Origin: Adiantum capillus-veneris
Taxonomy: Eukaryota > Streptophyta > Polypodiopsida > Polypodiales > Pteridaceae
Length of the DNA: 64,000 nucleotides
Direction of reading: 5' to 3'
NCBI GenBank assembly: GCA_014529385.2
Contig: CM043955.1
Span: forward strand, 152,508,140 to 152,572,139
In this document: positions 43,519 to 54,833 of the stretch, piece after piece
Numbering within the stretch: position 1 is the stretch's first letter
Layout of the letters: each line of letters opens with the position of its first letter
Made by a program: the position numbers and the translations under genes
The notes under the pieces: model-generated
What the model saw: only the letters and a program-made list of their open reading frames with translations
Databases searched by the model: none
What the model was told of the DNA's origin: nothing

Positions 43519-45196
43519 ACACTTTGTATACTTTAAGTTATGATTCTTTTTTGTTGTGTCATCCATTCATCTCTCTCTCCCCCCTCTTTCTCTCTCTAGT
43601 TTTGTGAAGCATGCTAAATTATGTTAATCAAGTGGGAGTGATTACTTTAATTGATAACAAAATACCTATAATTTTTTGGAACAATTATTTATCAAATGTA
43701 ATAAATGCTTTGCAGTTTTCTAAGAAGCGTTGTTATTATGAAGCGTTATGAGTGCAGATGGAGCTAGCATTTTGTGTTGTGCTTCGAAGAAGAACTTCTG
43801 TATTGTGCTCCTTGCTCAACACCTTTTCATGGCAAGAGAGCTCTTTGGCACCACTACATAGAGCCTTTTAAAATATCCATTTCCAAAGAGTGCATGGATG
43901 TAGTCGCTCCGGTGAAATGTGTGTATGGTAGTAGAAGCGTTAATAAAGGCAATAATAAAAGCAAAAATATCCACGGTAAGCAAGGGAATGAGAAATATTC
44001 TTACAAAAGTGTAGGCCACGTGCACATTGTTAAGAAATAGAGCTTGAAGAAACTAACATATGTGCTACCATTTGGTAAAATGTGGGCACACTTCACTCTA
44101 TCATGCCCATGCCTTAACAGAAGATGTCCTCCATGTTTAGCTTCTCATCTCTGATAGTGATTGATTTACATGGAGACGCATGCATAACATTAGGATGGAG
44201 TAGGCTCTTCGTAGTTTCACCTAATTTCCATGACCACCAATAATTGTAATAAGTGCTCTATGTAGTGGGGTGGCTTTTGTACATTTAGGTGTTGTGAGAT
44301 TATTCTTAGGGGTAGCTCCATATATGAATATATTAGATCTTTTTAAGTCAACTTGTGCCCTTGTTTCTTGATGAAGGCTTTCTTATTGTCTATGGACTTG
44401 GTCTTAAAGAGAAGGTTGTGGCTACCCGCTGGTAGATGGAGTGCCTGACAAATAAAGTTGCTTCTTATATTTACTCAAATGATGGCTCCATTTTTATCTC
44501 TTAAAGTTGCTTCACCATTGTATTGGATATTTCTCATCAACTCATAGGCTCTCTAGAAGTTTTTTCCCCATAGCGACAGTCAAAAGAATTATCTAATTGT
44601 AGGCACCATGCCTTGTCTAGTACCTCTGGTTTCTCATGTAGGGTCCAGAGCTCTTTGGGAAAGATTGTGGATTTCACCTTGGTGCCGTACGCTACTTGGA
44701 ACTTTCCAATGAATATATTGGCAGGAAATTAAAGAAAATTATTGAGAATTATTACTATAGTTGGCTAAAAATTAGCCAAAATTATTCCGCACACTCATAT
44801 ATACACACTCTCACTATAGGTATCATGATTGTTTATTATGCGTAAGAGATAAAACCCAAATAAAAAGCAAAAATTAAGCAAAAGAACATACTTTATATAC
44901 TATACACATGAGTTCTCATAATCTTGCAACTCATGACGTTGCAATAGTCTGCTACTCCCCCCTTCCCATTATGAGTCATCCCAGGTGAATGTTTGTGCAA
45001 AATGCATGGGAGAGACCACCGTGTCTATGCAAGGCCGTGTAATGTGGCCCTATTATGCCAAAGGAAGAGATGCATGGGGTAAAAATTTTCTATGCAAGAT
45101 GTGGGTACTAAAGGATTGCTCAATGGTTTTTGTTGTTAAGGCTCCATCTTTACTATGTGCTCCAAACTAAAGAATTTGAAGATGTCGTGCTCTTTC
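43519..45196. other. Stretch without a recognisable gene
   Basis: An 88-codon plus-strand frame (43774-44040) has several Cys and His residues (YCAPCSTPFHGKRALWHHY) but no domain I can name. A pyrimidine-rich TTTCTCTCTCTAG at about 43588-43600 resembles a 3' splice site. The rest is AT-rich, with no other structure seen. Confidence 0.5.
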
Positions 45197-45297
45197 TGCT
45201 ATACAGACGAGAGCGTGGAGAACCCTGCAAAATACCAAGAATCGTGCACTACAGACCATAAACGATAAATATTGCATACCTGGAAGATCCACAAGCA
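45197..45297 (-). repeat. Copia LTR fragment
   Basis: About 100 bp, beginning TGCTATACAGACGAG, match 56222-56322 closely. At 56209-56220 that copy has a tRNA-Met primer site directly outside, which shows this is an LTR end. Here the primer site is missing. Confidence 0.75.
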
Positions 45298-45500
45298 TGA
45301 AATAGAAGTTGTACGCGAACATAGAGAGATAGCGAGCAAGAGAGAAGAAGAGAACATAAGCAGGCGCACCTCCTAGGGCGGAGTGCTACGCCTGGCACGG
45401 TGAGAGGGGAGGGAAGAGACAAGAGAAGAAGACACAAGCACTGGGTGCAATCTCCCTCCGTGCAAGAGTGAACATTTCCCTTGTGCGCTCCTTGCCGCAC
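45298..45500. other. Sequence between two LTR pieces
   Basis: About 200 bp, GA-rich, with no motif. It may continue the Copia LTR to the left, but there is no second copy to compare. Confidence 0.4.
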
Positions 45501-45732
45501 TGTCGAAGCAAGGGACTTGCCAATACACCGTATGCGAGCCACAAACGGCTCCAAGCACACAACAAGCCTAAACTAGCAAGCTCAAGAGAACAAAGGGTGT
45601 GTCACTCATCGCTCTACGCTCGCCTTCGTGGTGGATTCCTCGCCGCGATGAAGAAGAAGCTGCAATCGTGCCGCGCTCAACCGCTTCGCCGCCGTCGTGC
45701 CTTCGTAATGCTCGATCGCACACACACTCTCC

Positions 45733-45775
<43 letters not shown>

Positions 45776-46063
45776 ACAAGGAGGTGAAGAAGAAGAAGAT
45801 GGAGATGGAGCAAGAGCACTCTTCAATTGCACAAATGAGAGAATGAGTAAAAATTAGGTTTAGTTGGCTTTTATAGGAGCTCACCCCATTCACACTTGGG
45901 CGCCCATGCTTAGCCAACTAATCCCTTGAATGTCCAAGTTAAAGTGCGCCTCTCATCGGCGATCACTCTACCTTTCCCTATTGGTCCGACAAGCCCGGTA
46001 CCTGACTCTAAATAATACAACGTTTATAGATCATAGGGTGTCCGTGTGCCGTGAGGGTTAACA
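45501..46063 (-). repeat. Solo LTR of the Gypsy 1 family, 563 bp
   Basis: It has the same length and ends as the 14710-15272 LTR and aligns over the full length, with an (AC)n run at 45751-45778. Flanks (CGCAC left, TCCCT right) do not match, so there is no target duplication. The family has at least two insertions here. Confidence 0.9.
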
Positions 46064-46724
46064 TCCCTCTTGCACGTATTTCATTTATAGATTTCTTGAA
46101 TGGTCAATGTGAGTACAAACTGGCCGGCCGGTCATAAATGGCCAAAGCTCATAAAGAGCACTTGAATAATAAAATGTACAATATATATATTTTCATTCCC
46201 AAAGTCCTAGCTCTGTCTAGTCTTTTCCACCTTTCACATCTGCAATGAATAATAAAATATGAATTCCATAACATACCTCTCCGTTGGAAAGCAACTGTCC
46301 TCAGTTGCGAAGATAAAAATCTGCAAACAATACTTGTCAAAAACAATGATTAGAAATTTGTATCAAATAGTAAAAGAAAAATCCATAAAATTAGACAACA
46401 TTGTTTATGCCTGCCATCATCCACATACTACCTATTCTAGTGTCCCATACCACTAGAATAAGCAATATATATTATATCCTAATGAATCGGGATATCATTG
46501 GTCACACTCATCATTCAGTTATTCAATTCTCATCATTCTCAAGTTCAATACTATCACGATAGAAAATCAACATATATCCATTCCAAATCAAAATCCAAAC
46601 ATCTGTCAACATGTACCCATTTCAAATCCAAATTCACATATCCTTTAATTTGTGTACCCGGGTAACAAAATCATACCAGTCACAGTGGTGGCCAGTCATG
46701 CATCATGATTTTGTGATCGGTGTT

Positions 46725-46912
46725 GCCTAAATCGGCAAATCTACACCAATAACACGTGCTGCCTAAATCGGCGAATCTGCACTACTGCTACCTAAATCGG
46801 CGAATTTGCATTTGGTATAAGTTTAAAAATCATGAATCTGCAATTTATCAATGTGCTGCCTAAATCGGCGGTTTTGCACTCGGATGAACATTTACACACT
46901 GCCTAAGCCGGC
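46725..46912. repeat. Five copies of a GCCTAAATCGGC motif
   Basis: Copies or one-to-two-base variants lie at 46725, 46761, 46790, 46858 and 46901. Four are followed by C/GAATCTGCA-like sequence. Each core is a small imperfect palindrome (GCC...GGC). Spacing is irregular (29-68 bp). Confidence 0.6.
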
Positions 46913-46957
46913 GAATCTGTGTTCTTGTGACCAATGGACTAGACGAGACATAAAGAA

Positions 46958-46959
<2 letters not shown>

Positions 46960-46989
<30 letters not shown>
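46960..46989. repeat. (TA)n microsatellite
   Basis: About 30 bp of uninterrupted TA. Confidence 0.95.
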
Positions 46990-46992
<3 letters not shown>

Positions 46993-48632
46993 CTATGTGT
47001 TTGACACAATTGTGCAGTATAACAAAGTACTTACAAATTGTTATTCAGTATCCCAAAGAACCTTAGCTCATCGAAGTAGCTGCATAGCTTATTGAAAAAG
47101 CATCTCAATAAAGTTTCCTTTCAATACAATTAGAAGCCATAACCGTAGCAGTGTTTGAGTATGCAGCTTAAAACACAATGGAGAGAAATAAAATATAAAA
47201 AGAGGAATGACATATTTGATGTATATACCAAGAGGGTATCCTGTATTTGAAAGTATATATACCATTAGTGTCATATGGAGTGAGGTACACGTACAACAAC
47301 TAGTAATTTTGTGTTAGTAATTTTCAATGAAATAAAAGAATATCGGGTCTATCTAGAATTCGATTTAATATTAGTGTGTGATTACACTTTTAAGATGTAC
47401 ACTGCTGGCATCGTGACTTGACAGTTGGAATTTTAAAAGAAAGTAAACTGGATTAAAAATAAAAAAGTTATCCATAACCTTGCTGAACTGAAATGTGAGA
47501 CAACTTAGCGAGAAGAAATACTTTTCAGTTCTAGCATAGATCCACTAATGCCACAAACAAACATTTAAAAAAAAAAGCAAGAACCAAACTCTGAGTTGTT
47601 TCAATGGGCCAAAATAAAAGAAGTGAGAATGAAATTTTGATGGAATCATTACAACTTGATTTGAAGGATAAAAGTATGTTAACTACTTACCGAGGCCTAC
47701 CATGATTAGGCTTTGATTGATGAGAAACTGGGATTCTTCTGCTTAGATTGTGTAAGAATATGTGGTAGCCCTGTCTTGTATAAAATGGTTAGTATGCGTA
47801 GTCAAATAAGCATCTCAAAAGAAAATAATGTTCATTTTGGTCTACGTGGCTTTGTGTGAATGAGTGGACATGAGACAAGTAGTGAAAATAGTCTCATGTG
47901 GGTGCATGTTGGCGGGACAGATAATCACATTGCCCTAAAGGTGTGGTGAATGTAATAAAGATAGGCATGTTGAGAAAATTTTACTAAGAAGTAGAAAAAT
48001 ATGAGAGAGTATTTAGCAAGAAAATTTTTCACAAAGTTGCAAGTACATCAAATTTGAATCCCTACAAGTGAGTTCATGACTTGTTATAACCTGAACGAAT
48101 CACAAAAGACGATGTAGTATCATGATAACATTGCAGAAAGTGGTTAAAACGGAGAGTTTTATTGGGGGTATTTGTAGATATGAGAAGATCAAATTTTATA
48201 CTAGCTTGTGCTAATCAAATTTTTTTAGTACAATGCGGACAAAATTGCGAGAAATACTGTGTTTGTGTACGTATGAAAAAATAATTAAAAAAAATAAAAT
48301 AAAATCATGCTAGACTACGTGTGCTACGAGAAGTATTGACAACTTAAAGCAAACCAAAACACTAGGTATGAACCCCTGTAGTTAGACGGGAGCCGATAGA
48401 GATGTTGCGATATTTGCAAAAATAAATTGGGCTACATTAGAGATCTATGAAAGGAGGGCAAAAGGGAGCCTTGATAGGTTTATTACAAAATAATTTTTTT
48501 TTAAAAACAACGTGTTGATGGTGTAGGGTCGGGGAAAGTAGTGCTGCTAGGAGAGTGAAGACCAGGTTTTCTTGGTGTCACTAGAGGGTGTGCGTTGGAA
48601 GAGGTGTTTGGTGAGGCTCATTAAAATAGAGT

Positions 48633-48947
48633 TTAAGGCATGGACGGAGGCTTGCACGTCCAAAAGTCTAAGGCGAAGCTTTCAGAAGCGGTCTTCCAAG
48701 CGGTTGTAGTCTCGCCGAAGTTATGTGAGCTCATCTTGCAAGGACTGGGAGGTGTTAAGGATGTCAGTTGTTTTGTTGGGCGAAGACAAAGCCATAGGTG
48801 ATGGTGTAGTGAGGAGCCTTGGGGAGAGAAATTTCGAGTGACTTGATGGAAAAGCGATCGATGATGTCGATAGAACTGGCTATTGTGAGGAGAGTTGTGA
48901 GAACCCAGCTCCAGACTGATACACTCCTTGTGGATCGGCGAATCCAA
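48633..48947 (-). CDS. Uncharacterised ORF, possibly a transposon remnant
   Basis: A 104-codon frame without a recognised domain. In another minus-strand frame of the same stretch, a leucine/arginine-rich sequence (LRRDYNRLEDRF ... KLRLRLLDVQASVHALN) could form a coiled coil, with a stop in between. One of the two may be a decayed protein; I cannot choose. Confidence 0.2.
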   Translation of the reverse strand: MDSPIHKECISLELGSHNSPHNSQFYRHHRSLFHQVTRNFSPQGSSLHHHLWLCLRPTKQLTSLTPPSPCKMSSHNFGETTTAWKTASESFALDFWTCKPPSMP

Positions 48948-49553
48948 TGTTTGAAGAGTAATAAAACTTCATTGAAGAACTTCGCAATGTCCTCTTATGT
49001 AGGGAGTTGTACTAGGAGAGAGTAGCGAAGATGAAAAAAGGCGAAGAAGAGCATTTTAACATCGTAGGAAACTATCCCAAGAGTCCTGTGAGATAGGATC
49101 CGTGTGAAGTTAATTTGATGCCTGGGTACAAATTAAAATGAAGTAACGTAGAATAAAATAAAAAAAGAACCTCATCAGTAGCATCGTCAATGCCCTGACG
49201 GTGTCTGAGAAAGTATCCAGCAGTCACTGTCGAGCTTCGTCAATGTCCTCTTCTGTACACAACGGGAGACAGACAGAGAAAAATAGAGGGATTATGGCTC
49301 AAGAGGCTGAAGTGCTACTTCAATATCCATCTCTGCAAATTATATGTACTGAGAGAGGCGCCACTGGTGTGTGGGTGGCAGAAGCAGCAGATGAGGGGGT
49401 ATTGCACAAGACCACTATAGAGAGAGTGTGTGATGCAGCTATGGAGCCTGATCTTGGCAGCTAATGGGCCTCACAGAGAGTCGGGAGGGAGGGACGGACG
49501 GATAGGTAGAGAGAGAGAGTATTGGAGGGATGTGGTGGATCAAGCACATAGGC
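48948..49553. other. Stretch without a gene, holding a diverged repeat copy
   Basis: At 49041-49086 the sequence matches the reverse complement of the unit end in the 29-515 repeat (around CTCTTGGGATAGTTTCCTACG). The rest shows no feature. An 87-codon frame at 49201-49464 has no support. Confidence 0.6.
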
Positions 49554-49558
49554 TCCAG
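49554..49558 (+). other. Target duplication of Copia 2 (TCCAG)
   Basis: TCCAG precedes the 5' LTR; the second copy is at 54829-54833. Confidence 0.95.
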
Positions 49559-49879
49559 TGTTGAGATGTCGAGCTCTACATCTTGAGCTGGCATCCACTA
49601 CGGGTCTTGGCCGCTTACGGCATTTACTCACTGGCACGTTAGGTGAACGACACGGAGGATCTCTACCAGTGATTCTCCAGTTGGACTACACTTATAGTGC
49701 CAGCCTAGTACGCTTCTAGCAAGTTCACACATAGTGACTGCATGTACATATGTGCTACTTTCCAGTTTTAGCACTTAGTCATTTTGTACTCTCTTTTCTG
49801 TGAGAAGAAGAAGAATCTTTCCATCTCTGTGTGCTTTGTGCTTGTCTTGTGTAGCTCTCTTGCATCCTCTTTCTTTACA
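49559..49879 (+). repeat. Copia 2 5' LTR, 321 bp
   Basis: It starts TGTTGAGATGTC and ends CTTTACA, directly followed by the primer site. Confidence 0.95.
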
Positions 49880-49892
49880 TGGTATCAGAGCC
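49880..49892 (+). other. Copia 2 primer-binding site, tRNA-Met type
   Basis: TGGTATCAGAGCC follows the LTR with no spacer. It complements the 3' end of initiator methionine tRNA. Confidence 0.95.
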
Positions 49893-50138
49893 TGGTGCAG
49901 GCAAGAGAGGCTAAGAGAGCAAGAGAATCACAATCCTTCATTCGCAATCCACGACCAGATTGTGAACAGGTCTCCAAAGTGCAGTACATAGAGATTTACT
50001 GTACAAGTATAGTGGTTGTATGTACGCTTGATTGTGGACACTCGTTGAGTGTAGAAAGCATTACAGGTACCACGATAGCAGGTTCAACAGATTTGCAGGT
50101 TTTTGCAGATTGCAGCTATTTTGTCTTAGTGCTTCAAG

Positions 50139-50929
50139 ATGTCTGACGGTTTTAGTCAGATTGTTACTGAGAAGCTTGAGAAAAATAACTACCCTGCATG
50201 GAAGTTCAGAATAACAAATTTTCTAAAAGGAAAAGGTTATTGGGACTATGTAGAAGGAGACAATGAAAAGGAACCAGAGATTCCCGAGGCAAATGCTACA
50301 GTAGAACAAAGGAAAGATTTGAGGGACTGGCAACAAGGCAGAGCAAAGTGATGTATTGGCTTTCTATGAGCATCACAGATGGCATGATGGGCTATCTACA
50401 GGATGCTGAAACCCCCGCCATTGCATGGAAAAACTTAGGCAGAGTGTTCGAGGTGAACACCAAGGCCAGGAAGCTTCAACTAAAGTCGGAGCTAAATCAG
50501 GTTAAGAGGAACAACCTCTCCATCAATGATTATGCTTTGAAGATCAAGAGTATCATTGAGGCTCTTGGATCTATTAAAGTCTCAGTGGAAGACGATGACA
50601 TTGTCCGTGCATGCTTGGATGGTCTAGGAGATGAGTATGTACATTTCAGGTCTTCCATGAATACAAGAGACGACATCCTTGTGTTCCAAGATTTGATTTC
50701 TATGCTTATTCTTGAGGAGAAGAACCTTGACACATCTTCTTCTCACGGCAGAAATAATTCTGAACAAGCCTTCTATTCTAACTCCAATAGAGGTAGAGGT
50801 AGAGGTCGTGGTCGAGGCCCAAGGGGTTGCAGAGGCCAATTTCAAGAAGGTCAATCAAATCAAAACAATACAGGTGGCAGGGGAAACCAATCTCAAGGTA
50901 GGGGGAGTCAAAGAGGTCGTGGTGCATGA
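50139..50929 (+). pseudogene. gag: Copia 2 gag
   Basis: Two pieces (50139-50351 and 50348-50929) in overlapping frames hold LEKNNYPAWKFRI, then RKLQLKSELNQVK and NDYALKIKSII, the Copia Gag (UBN2-type) domain. A glycine/arginine-rich tail (RGRGRGRGRG) follows. A frameshift at 50350 and a TGA at 50927-50929 break it; the CCHC knuckle lies just after (50966-51008). Confidence 0.9.
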
Positions 50930-52006
50930 TCAAGAAGGCAGCAACATACTGTAGATAGCAGAGAATGTTGGACTTGTGGTGAAAGAGGTCACATGTCACG
51001 TGACTGTCCAAAGGGAAAAGCAAGTGGAAAGAGAGAACAGGGCAACTATGCATCTACTAGCAAAGATGCAGATGACAACAAAAACGAGCGCATGTTTGTT
51101 ATGCAGCATGTAATGAATACAATGCTTGCAGAGAATTCCACCCAAGATGATGTTTGGTATGTGGATTCAGGTGCCTCTAATCACATGACGTCTCGTGGAG
51201 AGTGGTTTAGAGATATGCGCAAACCAGATGTGTCAGGCTATGTGCAGACAGGAGATGACACAGCTCACCCCATTGCTCATGTAGGGGACATACCTCTAAA
51301 TACGAAGAGTGGGAAATCAAAGTACTTAGCAGATGTACTTCATGTCCCAAACATTACAAAGAATCTTGTTTCTGTTGGACAAATGGTTGAGCAAGGTTTG
51401 CAGGTTCGCTTCAATCCAAATGGCTGTTATGTAGAAGATTTCCAGAATGGCTGTAAGCTGATCACAGAGGGCAAATGTGTGGGCAGAATGTTTACGCTGA
51501 ATGTAGACATGCCTGAGGTAAAAGCTGCATTATTTGCACAGGGCACAGGTGTTGTGGCTGATGTTGACATTTGGCACAAACGCATTGGCCATGTCAATGA
51601 GCAGAGATTGCGCAGCATGCAATCAAAACAGATTGTAAAAGGTTTGCCCAAATTCAAGGTGGATGGTATGCATAAAGTGTGTGCAGCATGCCAGTTTGAA
51701 AAACAGTCAAAGGGCTCATTTCCACATGAGCGCAATGTATGTAAAAGGCCACTTGAGGTGGTGCACACAGATGTTTGGGGTCCAACCGATACTGCAAGTA
51801 TACATGGTTGTAGGTATTATGTCTCTTTCATTGATGACCATACAAGGAAAGTATGGGTCTACTTCATGCGTAACAAAAGTGAAGTGTTTGGTCACTTTCA
51901 AGACTTCAAAGTCATGATTGAGAAGGAGACAGACATGCAAATCAAGACATTGAGGTCAGATGGAGGGGGAGAGTACTTCTCCAATGATTTTTCAAATTTT
52001 CTGTGA
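50930..52006 (+). pseudogene. pol: Copia 2 knuckle, protease and integrase first part
   Basis: The frame continues from gag past the TGA. It has CWTCGERGHMSRDC (knuckle), the protease site WYVDSGASNHM, the GAG-pre-integrase segment WHKRIGHVNEQRL ... CAACQFEK, and integrase Asp residues in HTDVWGP and LRSDGGGEY. It ends in a TGA at 52004-52006; the frame continues in the next ORF. Confidence 0.93.
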
Positions 52007-53734
52007 ATGCATGGTATACGCAGGCAGTTTACATGCAGATATACTCCACAGCAAAATGGGGTCGCAGAAAGGAAAAACAGGCACATTGCAGAGGTTTCAC
52101 GTGAATTGATGAATGAGAAGAACATGCCTCATCATTTCTGGGATGAAGCTATAAATATAGTTGCGTACATTATGAATAGGACACCTACAGCTGCGGTGCA
52201 TGATGTAACACCTGAGGAAAAGTTTAGAGGTACAAAGCCTGATTTGGCACACTTGAAAGTGTTTGGCTGCATAGCTTATGTGCATGTACCAGATGAGTTG
52301 TGTAGGAAATTGGATCCTAAAGCAGAGAAATGTATTCTTGTGGGATATTCCCTTGAACAAAAGGGGTACAGGTGCTACAATCCTACTACACGAGAATTAC
52401 GAGTGAGCAGAGATGTAGTCTTTGATGAGACGAGCAGTTGGTACAGTAATGCACATTGCACTATTGGGGCTGATGTAAAAGATGATGTGGTTGTACAAAA
52501 TGTGAGGCCACAGTCACAGGTTTTGAGTGGACCACAAGAGTCCTCTTCTCGTGGCTCTGTTGAGAAGCCATGGAATGGTAGACTACGTATGCAGGTTACT
52601 CCACCAGCAGGTACAGGGAATGTATCACGAAAGGGAAAGGAAAAGGTTAATGAACCTCCCTTTATGGCTGATGCATCATCAGGTTTTTCACATGTAGACA
52701 TGGATTCAGATGGTTCTGAACAAAGTCTTGATGAGGAATTTGGAATTCCGGCTGTCTCGACACCTTGTGTAAGGAAAGTACAAGAAGATGTTAGAGGGCA
52801 AAGGAGTGACCCAGGACCCCGCAGATCTAACAGAGTCAGAAATCCAATTCAGAAATTGACTTATGATGGGTATCTAGCACATCACCCAGCCTACATGGCT
52901 AAGGTGATACAGGATGTGGAGCCCACATGTTTTGAGGATGCAGTTGGAAATGTGCATTGGGATGATGCAATGAATGAAGAGATGGTTGCATTGGAAGCAA
53001 ACGACACATGGGAGTTGGTGCCATTGCCATGTGGCAAGAAAGCTATTGGTTGTAAATGGGTGTATAAAACCAAGCATAAGGCTGATGGTAACATTGAGCG
53101 TCACAAGGAAAGGCTGGTGGCAAAGGGCTATGCACAGACGTATGGCATAGACTATGAGGAGACCTTCACTCCAGTGGCAAAGATGATGACTGTGAGAGCT
53201 GTCATAGTAGTGGCTGCATCTAGAGGATGGATTATGCATCAAATGGATGTAAAGAACGCCTTCTTGAATGGTGAGTTGCAAGAGGAAGTGTATATGGATC
53301 AGCCACCTGGTTATGTCGATCCAGGTTACCCAGATTATGTATGCAGACTTCTCAAAGCTTTGTATGGTTTGAAGCAGGGCTCTAGAGCATGGTATGACAG
53401 GATTGCCAAGTATCTTGTCAGTATTGGGTTTAGGAGAGCTCATGCTGATCATTCACTCTATGTACGTGAGAGTGATGTGGGGATTGTGGTCATTACCATA
53501 TATGTAGATGACCTTATTATTGTGGGTGACAATGTTATGGAGATTGACCATGTGAAGGGTCTTCTCAAACAGGAGTTTGAAATGAAAGATTTGGGCGATT
53601 TGCGCTACTTTCTTGGCATTGAGGTGATCAGGACTCCAGAGGGTGTATGGCTGTCACAGAGACAATATGCTTTGAACATGTTGTCAAAGTATGGTATGGC
53701 TGATTGTAGGCCATTTCTATTCCCTTGGATGTGA
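52007..53734 (+). CDS. pol: Copia 2 integrase end and reverse transcriptase
   Basis: The 575-codon frame begins with the last integrase motif PQQNGVAERKNR, which holds the catalytic Glu. It continues with FGCIAYVHVPDEL and the RT block (KWVYKTKHKADG, MDVKNAFLNG, YGLKQGSRAW, and the catalytic IYVDDLIIV). It ends at a frameshift near 53730. Confidence 0.93.
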   Translation: MHGIRRQFTCRYTPQQNGVAERKNRHIAEVSRELMNEKNMPHHFWDEAINIVAYIMNRTPTAAVHDVTPEEKFRGTKPDLAHLKVFGCIAYVHVPDELCRKLDPKAEKCILVGYSLEQKGYRCYNPTTRELRVSRDVVFDETSSWYSNAHCTIGADVKDDVVVQNVRPQSQVLSGPQESSSRGSVEKPWNGRLRMQVTPPAGTGNVSRKGKEKVNEPPFMADASSGFSHVDMDSDGSEQSLDEEFGIPAVSTPCVRKVQEDVRGQRSDPGPRRSNRVRNPIQKLTYDGYLAHHPAYMAKVIQDVEPTCFEDAVGNVHWDDAMNEEMVALEANDTWELVPLPCGKKAIGCKWVYKTKHKADGNIERHKERLVAKGYAQTYGIDYEETFTPVAKMMTVRAVIVVAASRGWIMHQMDVKNAFLNGELQEEVYMDQPPGYVDPGYPDYVCRLLKALYGLKQGSRAWYDRIAKYLVSIGFRRAHADHSLYVRESDVGIVVITIYVDDLIIVGDNVMEIDHVKGLLKQEFEMKDLGDLRYFLGIEVIRTPEGVWLSQRQYALNMLSKYGMADCRPFLFPWM

Positions 53735-54513
53735 ATGCGAAGCTGAGTGCAGAGAAGGGTGATGTTGTTGAGGATGTCAATATGTACAGGAAGATTGTGG
53801 GTAGTCTAATCTACTTGACTATCACGAGGCGAGACTTGAGCTACACAGTAGGCTTGGAGAGTCAGTTCATGCAGCTTCCAAGGAAGCCACATTTGGATGG
53901 AGTACGACGCACACTTCGGTATGTGCAAGGGACTCTTGAATACGCATTGTTCTATGCAGCAGATGTGCCATTAGCATTGTATGGGTATACAGATGCAGAT
54001 TGGGCAGGTAGCATTGTTGATAGGAGATCTACGGGTGGCTTCATGTTCTCTTTTGGGAGTACTGCTGTTACTTGGAGCAGCAAAAAGCAGCCTACGATTG
54101 CTTTATCGAGCACAGAGGCCGAGTACAGAGGTGCAGCAGTTGCGGCGTGCGAGGTAGCTTGGCTACGAACATTACTTGAGGACTTGGGAGTGCAGGTGGA
54201 CCAGCAGATTGTCATCCATTGTGACAACCTCAGTAGCATGCAGTTGGCTAGGAACCCAATGTTCCATGCCAGGACCAAGCACATAGAGGTCCATTACTAC
54301 TACGTTCGAGAGCGAGTGTTGGCGAGCGACATCGACTTAGTCTACGTCAACACAGAGGAGCAGATAGCGGATATCTTTACCAAGGCCCTCGCAGCTGAGA
54401 AGCTTCGACGTTTCCGGACTATGCTTGGACTCTGCGACATGCAGAGTCCAAGCATAGTCCTCAACACTCCCCCTCGAGATCTGCGACATGCAGAGCTCGA
54501 GGGGGAGTGTTGA
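53725..54513 (+). CDS. pol: Copia 2 RNase H
   Basis: The 262-codon frame has GSLIYLTITRRDLSY, then RNase H motifs GYTDADWAGS, LSSTEAEYRGA and HCDNLSSMQLA. It ends with the tail FTKALAAEKL and stops at 54511-54513, inside the 3' LTR start. Two hairpins overlap its last 30 codons. Confidence 0.93.
   Translation: MDVNAKLSAEKGDVVEDVNMYRKIVGSLIYLTITRRDLSYTVGLESQFMQLPRKPHLDGVRRTLRYVQGTLEYALFYAADVPLALYGYTDADWAGSIVDRRSTGGFMFSFGSTAVTWSSKKQPTIALSSTEAEYRGAAVAACEVAWLRTLLEDLGVQVDQQIVIHCDNLSSMQLARNPMFHARTKHIEVHYYYVRERVLASDIDLVYVNTEEQIADIFTKALAAEKLRRFRTMLGLCDMQSPSIVLNTPPRDLRHAELEGEC
54416..54460 (+). other. Perfect 20-bp hairpin, loop GACAT
   Basis: GGACTATGCTTGGACTCTGC is followed after GACAT by its exact reverse complement. 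It lies in the last part of the RNase H frame. Confidence 0.9.
54469..54505 (+). other. Second hairpin, loop GACAT, embedding the polypurine tract
   Basis: CCCCCTCGAGATCTGC is followed after GACAT by its reverse complement with one mismatch. The 3' arm is CGAGGGGG and runs into GGAGTG, the polypurine tract before the LTR at 54508. Confidence 0.88.
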
Positions 54514-54828
54514 TATGTCGAGCTCTACATCTTGAGCTGGCATCCACTACGGGTCTTGGCCGCTTACGACATTTACTCACTGGCGCGTTAGGTGACCGAC
54601 ACGGAGGATATCTGCCAGTGATTCTACAGCTGGACTACACTTATAGTGCCAGCCTAGTACGCTTCTAGCAAGTTCACACTTAGTGACCGCATGTACATAT
54701 GTGCTACTTTTCAGTTTTAGCACTTAGTCATTTTGTACTCTCTTTTCTGTTAGAAGAAGAAGAATCTTTCCATCTCTGTGTGCTTTGTGCTTGTCTTGTG
54801 TAGCTCTCTTGCATCCTCTTTCTTTACA
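54508..54828 (+). repeat. Copia 2 3' LTR, 321 bp
   Basis: It matches the 5' LTR with about 12 substitutions and no length change, and is followed by TCCAG. Confidence 0.95.
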
Positions 54829-54833
54829 TCCAG

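Larger units (their letters stand above)
46064..48632. other. AT-rich stretch without a recognisable gene
   Basis: About 2.6 kb with only short frames. It holds the GCCTAAATCGGC motif cluster (46725-46912) and a (TA)n run. Small inverted repeats occur (for example near 47870-47915) but no larger structure. Confidence 0.6.
49559..54828 (+). mobile_element. Copia 2: Ty1/Copia LTR retrotransposon with target duplication
   Basis: It is 5.27 kb, with two 321-bp LTRs that differ at about 12 positions by eye, and a duplication TCCAG on both sides. Coding order is gag, protease, integrase, RT, RNase H. Only a few stops and shifts interrupt the coding frame. Of the complete LTR elements in this window it looks the most recent. 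Confidence 0.95.

Noticed and set aside
45468-45857. Plus- and minus-strand frames around the Gypsy 1 solo LTR
   Set aside because: They run through the LTR and its AC repeat; the same occurs in the LTR at 14710-15272.
46725-46912. CRISPR-like spaced repeats
   Set aside because: Spacing is irregular and there are no cas genes; the context is a plant genome.
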